Part shown: positions 45,712 through 54,156 of the stretch, in pieces
How positions within the stretch are numbered: the first letter of the stretch is position 1
Layout: every line of letters begins with the position of its first letter
Assembly (NCBI GenBank): GCA_000773965.1
Contig: JRUP01000006.1
Span: 186,001-250,000, forward strand
Source of the DNA: Enterobacter cancerogenus
GTDB taxonomy: Bacteria; Pseudomonadota; Gammaproteobacteria; Enterobacterales; Enterobacteriaceae
DNA: 64,000 bases
Direction of reading: 5' to 3'
Notes under the pieces: model-generated
What the model saw: only the letters and a program-made list of their open reading frames with translations
Databases searched by the model: none
Told to the model about the DNA's origin: nothing
Program-made: the position numbers and the translations under genes

Positions 45712-45917
45712 CGGACGAACAGGTGTCAGCCGTTGCGACCTACCTGCGCAACAGCGGGGAAATTCGGCAAAACCGATGACACCGGATTAGGTGGCAGACA
45801 AGCGAGCCCTGCTACACCTGCCTTCGCAGATGGCCGCGCATTAATCAGGTCTGAATCCTTTCCCCAAAACTCCTCCAAAATTCTTCTCCAAAATGAATTT
45901 TAAAATTCTGGGGAAAC
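45712..45917 (+). repeat. Right copy of the direct repeat: decayed cytochrome 3' end
   Basis: The sequence reads PDEQVSAVATYLRNS in phase with the family, then breaks by indels before KRALL...LPSQMAAH-stop, corresponding to the last 45 codons of the triheme cytochrome at 22594-23904, followed by the same downstream sequence (TGAATCCTTTCCCCAAAACT). The copy lacks the hairpin of the left copy. Confidence 0.88.
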
Positions 45918-45958
45918 TGGCAGGCTGTTATCCGTTCCAGACCTGCCAGCCAGTAAAG

Positions 45959-46711
45959 TTATGGGTTCATCAGACCGAAAATCTCCTCGTATTTGCCTTC
46001 TCTTTCCGCCCAGCGCCTTGCCTGATCGCGTTCAAGAAGTAACTCTCCTCGGGGCGTGTTCTGGCTTTCCAGCATTGAGATGACCTGATTGATGTATTCA
46101 TCAACGGGCATGGCGCGGGCATCATCAAGCTGGTGATCACCGGTCAGCGCTGTCTGCAGGTAAGGAGGAAGCATTTCAAGTACTTCAACCGAGGTGGCAC
46201 GCAACTGATGGCGGATTGATGTAAGCCATGAGTGCAAAAACGCTTTGCTGGCACAGTAAGTGGGATAGGACGCGAGTGGAATAAACGCCAGTGCGGATCC
46301 GGTTGCCATGAACGTCGCCTGCTCCTGTCGCCGCAGTAAAGGCATAAAGGCGGTGGCGACTTTGATGACACCCAAAATATTGGTGTTGACGATCGCTTCT
46401 GCGCCTTTAGCATCCCAGCCGTCTGAAGAGACATTCTCTGAGAGCGAAATACCGGCATTGGCAATCAGTACATTAAGCTCGGGAAATTGCTGAGAAACAG
46501 TTTCAGCAAAGCGGTTTAAGGCACCTGCATCGTTGATATCCAAAACAAAGCTAAAGATGCCCGGGCGTAGAGTCGTTATCTCATCCAGCAGGGTATGGCG
46601 TCTGCCCGTTACGATAACGCGATTTCCAAGATCGTGCAGGGATTCAGCAAGCTTACGGCCAATACCACTGGTGCCGCCGGTAATCAGGATGGTGTTTTGA
46701 GAGAGGTTCAT
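45959..46711 (-). CDS. SDR family oxidoreductase, DltE-like
   Basis: 250 residues. Classical SDR: ITGGTSGIGRKLAESL, TGRR (Arg suggesting NADP), IANAGIS, catalytic Ser in GSALAFIPLASYPTYCASK (Tyr/Lys). The C-terminal VEVLEMLPPYLQTALTG matches the DltE-like subgroup. Substrate unknown. Single gene reading toward the repeat. Confidence 0.88.
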   Translation of the reverse strand: MNLSQNTILITGGTSGIGRKLAESLHDLGNRVIVTGRRHTLLDEITTLRPGIFSFVLDINDAGALNRFAETVSQQFPELNVLIANAGISLSENVSSDGWDAKGAEAIVNTNILGVIKVATAFMPLLRRQEQATFMATGSALAFIPLASYPTYCASKAFLHSWLTSIRHQLRATSVEVLEMLPPYLQTALTGDHQLDDARAMPVDEYINQVISMLESQNTPRGELLLERDQARRWAEREGKYEEIFGLMNP

Positions 46712-47005
46712 TTTTGAGCCTTATCAGTAAAGAATGATAAAGCCACGTCATTATCCGAAACATCAGTTCTGGCTGAAAGCCTTCCTGCTAATCAACAGGG
46801 GGAGGGTAGAACGAGATGAATGCCGTGGCGCTGTTCCGGCTTTCCTCTGCTGAGGCCCATTCCGGTTCAGGGCGCGTTGGATGACGGTAACGCCTACGGC
46901 AAATCAGATGCGATTGCAGAGCGACTATATAATATCGTGAACAGCTTAAACAGTGCTTTTATTGATTCGGCTGAGTATCAGAAGTCACAGCAACAGAGGC
47001 CAGTT
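46712..47005. other. Intergenic region
   Basis: 294 bp without recognised features; short open frames here are not convincing. Confidence 0.35.
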
Positions 47006-47968
47006 TCAGGTAGCTCGCTTACGCAACTCTTTAATTCCTTTACCTGTTTTACGGCGCAATAAGGCCAATAATGTGGATGCATCTGCATAACCGATGTCTG
47101 CCGCAATGCTCTCAATATCTTTTCCTTCTGCGATGAGCTGTTTGGCGCGTTCAACACGCAAATCCTGGAAAAAAGCTAAGGGGGATTTACCCAGCACGGC
47201 CTCCGTTCTGCGTTGCAAAGTACGGGGATGAACACAGAGCGCGTCGGCGGCGGTTTGCAGGGAGAAACCTCGATCCAGATGTTGTCTCGACCATTTTTCA
47301 AATCTGTCGATCAAGGGATCGGCATGAGCAAGATAATCCGGGATGATATAAGGCGTTTGTGAAAGTCGGTCATCAACTAGCATAAACTTAGCTATCAAAC
47401 CGGCCAGTTGCGGGCTGGTGTGACGCACCAGCCACAGTGCCAGATCAATATGCCCCATCATTGCCCCGGCCGTCACATACGGCCCGGAATCAACAATGAG
47501 TCTGGCTTCATCCAACAGAACCTCAGGATAGCGCTGGCGAAAAAGGGGGGCCATAAGCCAGGTGGTGGTTGCTGCGTGTCCATTCAAAAGGCCGCTGTCT
47601 GCCAGCAGAAATGTCCCCAGGCAGGCCGCGGCGATCCTGACGTTATTGTTAGCCATGTTTTGCAGAAAGCGTTGAGCTTCCATGACATCCGGCCTGTTAA
47701 GCGATGCCAGCAGTTGCTCAGGTTGCTTGGTATTTAGGGCTGGCACCACGACCCAGTCGGGTCTGTCCTGTTGTGTTAATTTCAGAACAGGAAGGGTTAG
47801 CCCGTGAGCGGATTTAACCCGTTTTCTCATACCGACCATCTGCACCTGAAAGGGCGGAACATCCATCCCCTGAATCTGCGCCAGTTCATTGGCGGTAGAA
47901 AAAATATCAAGCAACGCGGTTAAACCGGTATCAAAAACGCCTTCGAGGGTGAGAATGGAAATTTTCAT
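47006..47968 (-). CDS. GlxA-family transcriptional regulator (DJ-1/PfpI domain plus AraC HTH)
   Basis: 320 residues from MKISILTLEGVFDTG (start 47968; an upstream in-frame start at 48004 is possible). Residues 1-190 are a DJ-1/PfpI-like domain with the elbow AAACLGTFLLAD. Residues about 220-320 carry two AraC-type helix-turn-helices (SLQTAADALCVHPRTLQRRT and IESIAADIGYADASTLLALL). Such regulators usually activate a neighbouring gene; the divergent MAPEG gene at 48068 is the likely target. Confidence 0.9.
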   Translation of the reverse strand: MKISILTLEGVFDTGLTALLDIFSTANELAQIQGMDVPPFQVQMVGMRKRVKSAHGLTLPVLKLTQQDRPDWVVVPALNTKQPEQLLASLNRPDVMEAQRFLQNMANNNVRIAAACLGTFLLADSGLLNGHAATTTWLMAPLFRQRYPEVLLDEARLIVDSGPYVTAGAMMGHIDLALWLVRHTSPQLAGLIAKFMLVDDRLSQTPYIIPDYLAHADPLIDRFEKWSRQHLDRGFSLQTAADALCVHPRTLQRRTEAVLGKSPLAFFQDLRVERAKQLIAEGKDIESIAADIGYADASTLLALLRRKTGKGIKELRKRAT

Positions 47969-48067
47969 GTCGTGAATGATGGCAATATTGTCATTTATGA
48001 ACATGGTTGTATTGTGGCTTTCTTAATAGACTTTTTCCAACATGATTGCACTACGGAGAAGAAGTCG

Positions 48068-48472
48068 ATGAATAACAGCCCCGAACTTTACACCCTTGCC
48101 TTAATTTGCCTGATCACCGCGCTGATGTGGTTGCCGTATGTTGCCGCCCGAACGCTAAAAATGGGCGTGAGGTCTGCACTAGGAAACTCCGGACCGGCCT
48201 TTGCTGATGTGGCGCCCTGGGCAAAGCGCTCTCGACAAGCCCACGCAAACGCTGTGGAAAATCTGGTGGTTTTTGCGCCTTTGGTTTTAACAGCAGCATT
48301 CCTCGATATCAGCACTCCTGCCACCCTCCTGGCTGCAAAAATCTATCTGGTGGCGAGAGTGGTGCATTACGCAGTCTACACCGCTGGTATCCCGGTTTTT
48401 CGCACGCTCGCTTTCCTGACCGGGTTTGCCTCAACATTGACAATTGCCATCTCAATTTTGTCTGCCCGTTAA
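48068..48472 (+). CDS. MAPEG family membrane protein
   Basis: 134 residues from ATG 48068 (GGAGAAG upstream). Four membrane helices and MAPEG features: AQRAHANAVENL-like RQAHANAVENLVVFAPL and ARVVHYAVYTAGIPVFRTLAF. MAPEG proteins include glutathione transferases of the membrane; bacterial substrates are mostly unknown. Divergent from the GlxA-type regulator, with about 100 bp between starts. Confidence 0.88.
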   Translation: MNNSPELYTLALICLITALMWLPYVAARTLKMGVRSALGNSGPAFADVAPWAKRSRQAHANAVENLVVFAPLVLTAAFLDISTPATLLAAKIYLVARVVHYAVYTAGIPVFRTLAFLTGFASTLTIAISILSAR

Positions 48473-48696
48473 TCAGTTGTCAGAATGGGCGCCTCAATAT
48501 CTCCTTTACTGGGTATTCCCGTCTGGCAGCTGTTAACCCTGTGTGGGAGATAATGTATCGGATGTGACTTCCTATGCCGGTCAACTGTCAGTTGGGCTGG
48601 AGGCCAGTCGCTGATAACGGCTGGCCATGCGGATGTGACTTCAGGGGCGGTTTCAGTTCATCAGCAGCCCGGACTTCATGCGGCAAAAATACTGAC

Positions 48697-49173
48697 TTAC
48701 AACCCCAGATCTGACAGGCCAGGATGATCGTCCGGACGACGGCCCAGCGGCCAGAAGTACTTACGCTCGCTCTCTTTGATTGGCATGTCGTTGATGCAGG
48801 CGAAGCGACGCTCCATCAGGCCATCCGCGCCAAACTCCCAGTTTTCGTTTCCGTAGGAGCGGAACCAATTGCCGGAGTCATCGTGCCATTCGTAAGCGTA
48901 GCGGACGGCGATGCGGTTACCGCCAAATGCCCATAGTTCCTTAATCAGGCGGTATTCGTGCTCTTTCTTCCATTTACGGTCGAGGAAGCTCTGCGCTTCT
49001 TCACGATTGTTGGCGAACTCGGCGCGGTTACGCCATTTGGTGTCCAGTGAGTAAGCCAGAGCCACTTTTGCAGCATCGCGGCTATTCCAGCCGTCTTCAG
49101 CCAGACGGACTTTCTCGATGGCCGTTTCCAGTGTGAAAGGCGGGAGCGGTGGACGAACTTGTGAATCAGTCAT
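48697..49173 (-). CDS. NTF2-like (DUF1348) protein
   Basis: 158 residues, DUF1348 (SnoaL/NTF2-like): [69 protein letters not shown] single-domain cone fold, probably a small-molecule-binding or enzyme scaffold of unknown role. Its upstream region holds a decayed tetR fragment and then a perfect TetR operator, indicating control by the regulator at 49833. Confidence 0.88.
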   Translation of the reverse strand: MTDSQVRPPLPPFTLETAIEKVRLAEDGWNSRDAAKVALAYSLDTKWRNRAEFANNREEAQSFLDRKWKKEHEYRLIKELWAFGGNRIAVRYAYEWHDDSGNWFRSYGNENWEFGADGLMERRFACINDMPIKESERKYFWPLGRRPDDHPGLSDLGL

Positions 49174-49226
49174 GGTAATACTCCTGTAAATTTAGTTTCA
49201 GTCTAAGGATCGTTCTCGTGACTTAG

Positions 49227-49384
49227 GACTCAGTGAAAGACCTGTTCCAGCAAAAACTTCGCTACTTTTGAAGCCTTGACCAGAAGGCTCACATCGGTGG
49301 CATCAATACCGTTCTGATCAGAAACCGTTCAACAGATTCCGGGATTCCCCTTTGGTATCGCGCGGCGTCCTGTCTGTGGCTTAA
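49227..49384 (-). pseudogene. Decayed 5' fragment of a tetR gene
   Basis: Minus strand reads DTKGESRNLLNGF-stop, then in the next phase QNGIDATDVSLLVKASKVAK, aligning with DTRDKILKTAEELIYQNG and HAMGMDLLVKTSGVARK of the intact TetR at 49833-50435. The rest is gone and the frame stops in front of the DUF1348 gene. Its operator at 49385-49406 remains perfect. Confidence 0.75.
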
Positions 49385-49406
49385 AGGTAGAACGATCGTT
49401 CTACCT
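49385..49406. promoter_or_regulatory. Perfect 22-bp TetR operator (copy 1)
   Basis: A fully symmetric dyad with half-site AGGTAGAACGA. It shares GTAGAA...ATCGTTCTACC with the site in front of the intact tetR. Confidence 0.85.
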
Positions 49407-49832
49407 CGTCAATGATTTTTTCTGAAATGAATGCCGGGAGCAATGAGCATTCGGCATTAAAATCGAAATAAAATATTGTTTTATTGGGTTTTAAATTGAT
49501 TGGCATTCGCCCGTTTCAGGTCTGAATTGAGCAGGGTAAGGGAACAAAATGTCGCATTATGAATCCGCAAGGGAAGTGCCCAATAGACTCAAACGGCGAT
49601 AAGAAGAGTGACCAGCGAGCTGTGGGTTATCCGCAGGAAATAAGCTATCCAGCTGCAGAAGATGGCTTTGTCTGTTGAATGTATGTGCGGCGCGAATGTC
49701 CGGGCAAGGGGAGATGGTGGCATCGCTGTTGCATATGATGAGGCTGCGGGTATGCGCACAGATTGAAGGCGAGACCGTTTATCGGTCCCGCCTGTCTGAA
49801 GATAAATCGAATTCAAAAACGCATTTAAATCT
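49407..49832. other. Intergenic region
   Basis: 426 bp after the intact tetR and before the operator/relic. Short open frames only; nothing recognised. Confidence 0.4.
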
Positions 49833-50435
49833 TCATTCAGGGGAAAAGCGTTTTGGATCCTCAGGGCCGGAGGAGGCTCGTTCCAGCATGAGTTTCGCGA
49901 TGTCCTGAGCGTTGTCGGCAGCACTCCCGTCGCCCATGACGTATGACATGGTGATCGCGCCTTCCAGCAGGATCAGTAACTGTCGAGCCAAATCCTCCGG
50001 ATGCTCAACGTTCAGCTGCTTAGCAAGCTCCAGGGCGTAATCCAGCAACTTCTGTTTATGCATCTTTGCAATCTGGCGCACAGGGTCTTCTGGATCGCCA
50101 ACCTCACCCGCCGTGTTGATAAACGCGCAACCCCGGAATCCGTCGGACTCGAACCAGCTCTTTAAAACGGTGAACATGTTCAGAATACGTTCCTGAGGCG
50201 TCTTGCCTTTGTCAGACTCTGTTCTAAACCATTGCATCCACCGTTCGTCGCGCTCTGTTAACGCGGCGGATGCCACGTCTTCCTTGTTCGCGAAATGGCG
50301 GTAAATACTCTTTCTGGCGACACCAGAGGTCTTGACCAAAAGGTCCATGCCCATAGCGTGGATACCGTTCTGGTAGATGAGCTCTTCGGCGGTTTTCAGG
50401 ATTTTATCCCGTGTATCAGTTGTTTTTTTGATCAT
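49833..50435 (-). CDS. TetR/AcrR-family repressor
   Basis: 200 residues. N-terminal HTH: RDKILKTAEELIYQNGIHAM, MDLLVKTSGVARKSIYRHFANKEDV. The C-terminal ligand domain is typical of the TetR group with GFRGCAFINTAGEVGDP and QLLILLEGAITMSYVMGD. It is preceded by its operator (50445-50462), so it is autorepressed; the second operator at 49385 extends control to the DUF1348 gene. Confidence 0.92.
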   Translation of the reverse strand: MIKKTTDTRDKILKTAEELIYQNGIHAMGMDLLVKTSGVARKSIYRHFANKEDVASAALTERDERWMQWFRTESDKGKTPQERILNMFTVLKSWFESDGFRGCAFINTAGEVGDPEDPVRQIAKMHKQKLLDYALELAKQLNVEHPEDLARQLLILLEGAITMSYVMGDGSAADNAQDIAKLMLERASSGPEDPKRFSPE

Positions 50436-50444
50436 GGGTTAAAA

Positions 50445-50462
50445 GTAGAATTATCGTTCTAC
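50445..50462. promoter_or_regulatory. TetR operator (copy 2)
   Basis: GTAGAA-TTATCG-TTCTAC, 9 bp before the tetR start codon; same half-sites as copy 1 with a less symmetric centre. Confidence 0.82.
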
Positions 50463-50806
50463 CACGTCAACGATTTTTATCAAAGAGCCTGTAATAAAGT
50501 CATGCGATCCTTGCGAAAGCTGGAAGGACCCGAAGGAACGGACGTTGATCGGAAGGCTTTGCAGACACCCGTCAGTATGAATAAAGGGGAGGGAAAAGTC
50601 TTTTTAGTGAATAGCTATTTCACCTCCTCACCGACAAGAAGGTCAGTTCCCCTCCACTTTTGTAATTAAGTTAATCATCACCAACCTTAATTTTGACTAA
50701 GGTGTACAACTTGAATCTCCGTGTACAAATATGTTGGTTAATTCGTGTTTGGTTATTTATTCTGGGATCTAAATTGATCATTAATATATATAGGAAAATT
50801 TCTGGA

Positions 50807-50822
50807 TAAGCGAAGCGGCAAA
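50807..50822 (+). repeat. TAAGCGAAGCGG short repeat unit
   Basis: TAAGCGAAGCGGCAAA, the first 16 nt identical to the unit at 51406-51421 and 11 nt identical to 41148 and 50905. Confidence 0.65.
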
Positions 50823-50879
50823 TGACGCACGATTGATCAAGAAATGATCGATTTTTTGTTATTAGCGATGGGAATAACC

Positions 50880-50932
50880 CTCCTGACGTAGCGAATTTCG
50901 CATTTAAGCGAAGCGCTAATGCACGTCAGGAG
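50880..50932. repeat. 53-nt nested inverted repeat containing a TAAGCGAAGCG unit
   Basis: Outer arms CTCCTGACGT/ACGTCAGGAG (10 bp perfect), middle AGCG/CGCT, inner TTCGC/GCGAA around ATTTAA. It may form a cruciform or RNA hairpin, and lies downstream of the minus-strand KGG gene. Confidence 0.7.
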
Positions 50933-50985
50933 AGTGTTGTGATAAAGGCTAGCGAACGTAACCCAGTGTTGAATTATTGATAGTG

Positions 50986-51189
50986 TTATTTCCGGCGGCT
51001 GATCTTTCCTCCCTTCCGGCCAGCTTCAACGGCGCGGTTCGGATCGTTTTTAAAATTGCCGCCACTTACCTGACCGCCTTTGCGGCCTGCTTCAGCGGCA
51101 CGCTCCTTGTCCTCGGCGAAGTTCCCTGTGCCCCCACGACGTTGCGTCTTTTTCTCTTCCTCTTCAGGATGCTTGTTAGGGTCCGTCAT
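50986..51189 (-). CDS. KGG-repeat (con-10-like) stress protein
   Basis: 67 residues: MTDPNKHPEEEEKKTQRRGG, TGNFAEDKERAAEAGRKGGQ, VSGGNFKNDPNRAVEAGRKG. An acidic N-terminal extension precedes the two KGG repeats seen in YciG. Disordered hydrophilin-like protein; third paralogue in the window. Divergent from the YciE-like gene at 51643. Confidence 0.92.
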   Translation of the reverse strand: MTDPNKHPEEEEKKTQRRGGTGNFAEDKERAAEAGRKGGQVSGGNFKNDPNRAVEAGRKGGKISRRK

Positions 51190-51642
51190 GCGTTCTCCTC
51201 ATTATATTTGTACCAACATAAAGCAAAAATAAATGTAGCGTTGTTTTTACCATAATCAAGTCAGGATTAATCTTAAGTTTTATTATTTTGCGGACTGTTT
51301 GTTTAAGGATAAGTCGATTTTTGTTTATAAGCGGATGAAACTCACTTGAATGATGATTGTTAGCGCACTTTAGATGTTGAGTAAAGAGTGTTGTGAGGGT
51401 AAATATAAGCGAAGCGGCAAAGTGGTGATATTAATCCTCCCTCTCAGTTCTGCGCCGATTGGCTTGCGTAGAAGGGCTTACTTGCTACGTTTAATTAAGA
51501 TGATTGTTAGTCCGTTAATTAACGCTTCGCTTATTTCCAGATAATTCCATTAGCGACGGCGTTGAGGCGGTTAGCTTGCTAAGCAACTGCATACCATCCC
51601 CAAAGGTAGTTCATTAAAAGCACATCAACCAGGAGTGAATGA
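51190..51642. other. Divergent regulatory region with inverted repeats
   Basis: 453 bp between the KGG gene and the YciE-like gene. It holds the 128-bp segment bounded by inverted TAAGCGAAGCG units (51406-51533) and AT-rich promoter-like sequence. Confidence 0.5.
51406..51533. repeat. 128-bp segment with inverted TAAGCGAAGCG ends
   Basis: TAAGCGAAGCG at 51406-51416 and its exact complement CGCTTCGCTTA at 51523-51533 bound a non-coding segment, reminiscent of a miniature element with terminal inverted repeats. Confidence 0.55.
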
Positions 51643-52149
51643 ATGACGAGGGAATCTGTTTATCTGGATTGGCTACGTGATGCACATGCGATGGAGAAGC
51701 ACGGTGAAACGTTATTAAAACAAGCGATGGAGCGTCTCGACAGTGATTCTTCCATCGGGAGTCACATCGCGCATTATCTTGCGCAATCACGCGCACAGCA
51801 GTTGCAGGTGAAAGAGGTTCTGAAATGCCATGACGATAGTTGGTCGGCATTGAAAGAGGCATTAGGCCGCCTGTCTGTGGTGGGGCAGGCAGCAAGCGAT
51901 ATGCTGCGTGTTGAGCAGGACGCACGGATGGCCGTCAGCGTCTATGTCTTTTGTAGTTATAAAGTTGCGACTTACACCACGTTAATTGCCGCCGCCAGAC
52001 AGGCTGATGACACTGAAGGCGCGGACATTTTTCAGCGGATCTTGCAACAGGAAGCGCAAATGGCGGCCAAACTGCTTGCGGACTTGCCTGAAGCAGCGAA
52101 TCAATCGATAGACTCGCTGGCTGAAAGTGAAGCATCAAGCGCGGTGTAG
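51643..52149 (+). CDS. YciE-like ferritin-fold stress protein (DUF892)
   Basis: 168 residues with AGGAGTGA before ATG 51643. It starts with YLDWLRDAHAMEKHGETLL, as in YciE at 34955, followed by HIAHYLAQSRAQQLQVKEVL and the C-terminal QQEAQMAAKLL. A second DUF892 protein beside a KGG gene, repeating the yciG/yciE partnership in divergent form. Confidence 0.88.
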   Translation: MTRESVYLDWLRDAHAMEKHGETLLKQAMERLDSDSSIGSHIAHYLAQSRAQQLQVKEVLKCHDDSWSALKEALGRLSVVGQAASDMLRVEQDARMAVSVYVFCSYKVATYTTLIAAARQADDTEGADIFQRILQQEAQMAAKLLADLPEAANQSIDSLAESEASSAV

Positions 52150-52559
52150 TGTTTTCTGCGGGCAGCTTGCTGGCTGCCCGCAGAGAAAATAGCCAACATT
52201 ATTAATGATTGCTCGTTAACGGCAATTGCATAAACTGCAGTAAAAAGCCGCTACGTTTATCTAAACGGAGGATCAAGCGCTACAAACTCAGTTTAATAAG
52301 TAAAGCGCACTGATCACTCAGGTGACTATTATTGCCAACAATTTAATATAACTGATCAAATTGTTTAATTGCGCAATTCCACAGGAAGTGAATTGTTTTG
52401 CACGAGTAAGTTATATTTAAGTAAAAGCATTAAGGTTAGTGAGCATGCTGACGATAACAGCAGGGATGCTGCCGATGAGAACGCGGAGCGTCTCCATTTC
52501 TTTGTTTTAATAACACCTGGATTTCATGACTCACTAATAAAAATCATTGAGGTTTCTAA
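52150..52559. other. Intergenic region
   Basis: 410 bp with the terminator hairpin at 52155-52184 and an AT-rich leader for the chemoreceptor gene. No gene. Confidence 0.4.
52155..52184 (+). terminator. Strong hairpin after the YciE-like gene
   Basis: TCTGCGGGCAGC pairs with GCTGCCCGCAGA (12 bp) around TTGCTG, 6 bp after the stop; four Ts precede it and As follow. Confidence 0.65.
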
Positions 52560-54125
52560 ATGGACATAGTTCAAGGATTTTCACGTAATATTAAATTACG
52601 CAGCAAACTCATTATTTCTTCTCTCATCAATATCGGTATGCTGCTTTTGGTCGCGGTACTGGGTTTAAATTCGCTGTTTATGGCACAAACCGGCGTCAAC
52701 GGCATGATGAAAGATGATTACCCAACCATTGCGTTGGGCAATCAGTTAATCAATGAGATTAACACTACCATTCAGCGACAGGCTTTGCTGCTCAGCCCAA
52801 TCAATGCGGAGCGCCGCAGCGCCATCATGAATGAGCTTCAGGGGGCAACCGGGCAAATTACGGAGATTTATCGTCAACTCCATGCACTGTCAACAGATGA
52901 TGATTCTATTGCTTATCTCAAAATTTTGGATGATAAACGCAAAGCTTATTTAGAGGGCCGTAATGAATTTTTGCAACTCGCTAGTCAGGATCCTAATAAA
53001 GCGCTGGATTATTATCTGACAGCATTGGCGAGTAAACAAAAGGATTATACGGTTGAAGTGCAGCGTTTTATTGCACTGCAAGAGCAGCAGATGAATGGTT
53101 CCTACACACACTTTATGGATTCCTATCACACCACTAAAATTTCAATGGTGGTGATATTTATTGCGGCGGTTATTCTCTCTGCGTTGATTGGCTGGATTAT
53201 TATCCAATCCATTACTGTGCCATTAAAAAACGTGATTGCGTTTCTTGGCCGTGTTGCTGATGGCGATCTCAGTACGAGTTTCAATGAAAAACGTAAAGAC
53301 GAAATGGGCCAGTTAATAAACGCCATTCAGCAGATGCAGGATAAAATGTCGACCATTGTCAGTCATATTCGTATCAGCGCAGAGCAAATCTCAGGAGGTG
53401 CCAGCGAAATTATGTCGGGTACACATGATTTGGCCGCGCGCACTGAAGAACAAGCCAGTTCGGTTGAACAAACGGCAGCATCGGTTGAAGAATTCACTGC
53501 CACCATTAGCAACACGCGCAATAACACCCACTTTGCTGCCGATCTGTCTGAAAAGGCGGAAAGCGCCGTGGGGCAGAACGCCACCATGATGAACAACGTG
53601 TCGACCAAAATGGCTGAGATCCATGATTCAGCCGGTCGCATGGCAGACATTATCAATCTGATTGATTCGATTGCTTTCCAGACCAATATCCTGGCGCTCA
53701 ATGCGGCTGTTGAGGCGGCACGAGCAGGGGAGCACGGTCGCGGTTTTGCGGTAGTCGCGCAGGAAGTGCGCGCGCTGGCGCAAAAAACCGCCACCTCATC
53801 GCATGAGATTCGCCATCTGATTGAGGAGTCTTCCACGCGCATCGTTGATGGCCGTGACATGGTATCGGATGCCAACAAACTGATGTCGGAAATGATGAAC
53901 AACGTGGTGAACATGAAGGAAGTGCTGTCACAGATTAACCAGGCCAGCACCGAACAGGCCGATGGGATCAGTCAGATCAACACTGCTATCAGCCAAATTG
54001 ACATCACGACACAACAAAATGCCTCTCTGGTGGAGCAATCCCTGGCTGCTTCCGCCATGCTCAGCGAGCAAGCGGCAAACATGGTGAACAGCGTCAGTGT
54101 GTTTACCCTGCGTCAGAGCGCATAA
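52560..54125 (+). CDS. Methyl-accepting chemotaxis protein
   Basis: 521 residues. First membrane helix at about 17-40, a four-helix-type periplasmic sensor domain (about 41-195), second helix (about 196-218), HAMP (ITVPLKNVIAFLGRVADGDL) and the signalling hairpin with the invariant tip region FQTNILALNAAVEAARAGEHGRGFAVVA. It ends TLRQSA without the NWETF-type CheR-binding pentapeptide, so it depends on other receptors for efficient adaptation. Ligand unknown. TTGAGG lies before ATG 52560. Confidence 0.93.
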   Translation: MDIVQGFSRNIKLRSKLIISSLINIGMLLLVAVLGLNSLFMAQTGVNGMMKDDYPTIALGNQLINEINTTIQRQALLLSPINAERRSAIMNELQGATGQITEIYRQLHALSTDDDSIAYLKILDDKRKAYLEGRNEFLQLASQDPNKALDYYLTALASKQKDYTVEVQRFIALQEQQMNGSYTHFMDSYHTTKISMVVIFIAAVILSALIGWIIIQSITVPLKNVIAFLGRVADGDLSTSFNEKRKDEMGQLINAIQQMQDKMSTIVSHIRISAEQISGGASEIMSGTHDLAARTEEQASSVEQTAASVEEFTATISNTRNNTHFAADLSEKAESAVGQNATMMNNVSTKMAEIHDSAGRMADIINLIDSIAFQTNILALNAAVEAARAGEHGRGFAVVAQEVRALAQKTATSSHEIRHLIEESSTRIVDGRDMVSDANKLMSEMMNNVVNMKEVLSQINQASTEQADGISQINTAISQIDITTQQNASLVEQSLAASAMLSEQAANMVNSVSVFTLRQSA

Positions 54126-54137
54126 CCAGAAGTGACA

Positions 54138-54155
54138 GGCGGCGTGAAGGCCGCC
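54138..54155. terminator. Hairpin between chemoreceptor and LysR genes
   Basis: GGCGGC-GTGAAG-GCCGCC in the convergent gap. Confidence 0.5.
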
Positions 54156-54156
54156 A

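Larger units (their letters stand above)
50463..50985. other. Repeat-containing intergenic region
   Basis: 523 bp. Contains TAAGCGAAGCGGCAAA at 50807-50822 and the nested hairpin at 50880-50932. No gene recognised. Confidence 0.5.

Noticed and set aside
45673-45903. 76-codon frame over the right repeat copy
   Set aside because: It reads the decayed cytochrome fragment in the wrong phase; the homology is in another frame with indels.
46820-47062. Plus-strand 80-codon frame
   Set aside because: Overlaps the 3' end of the GlxA-type regulator and lacks homology or ribosome site.
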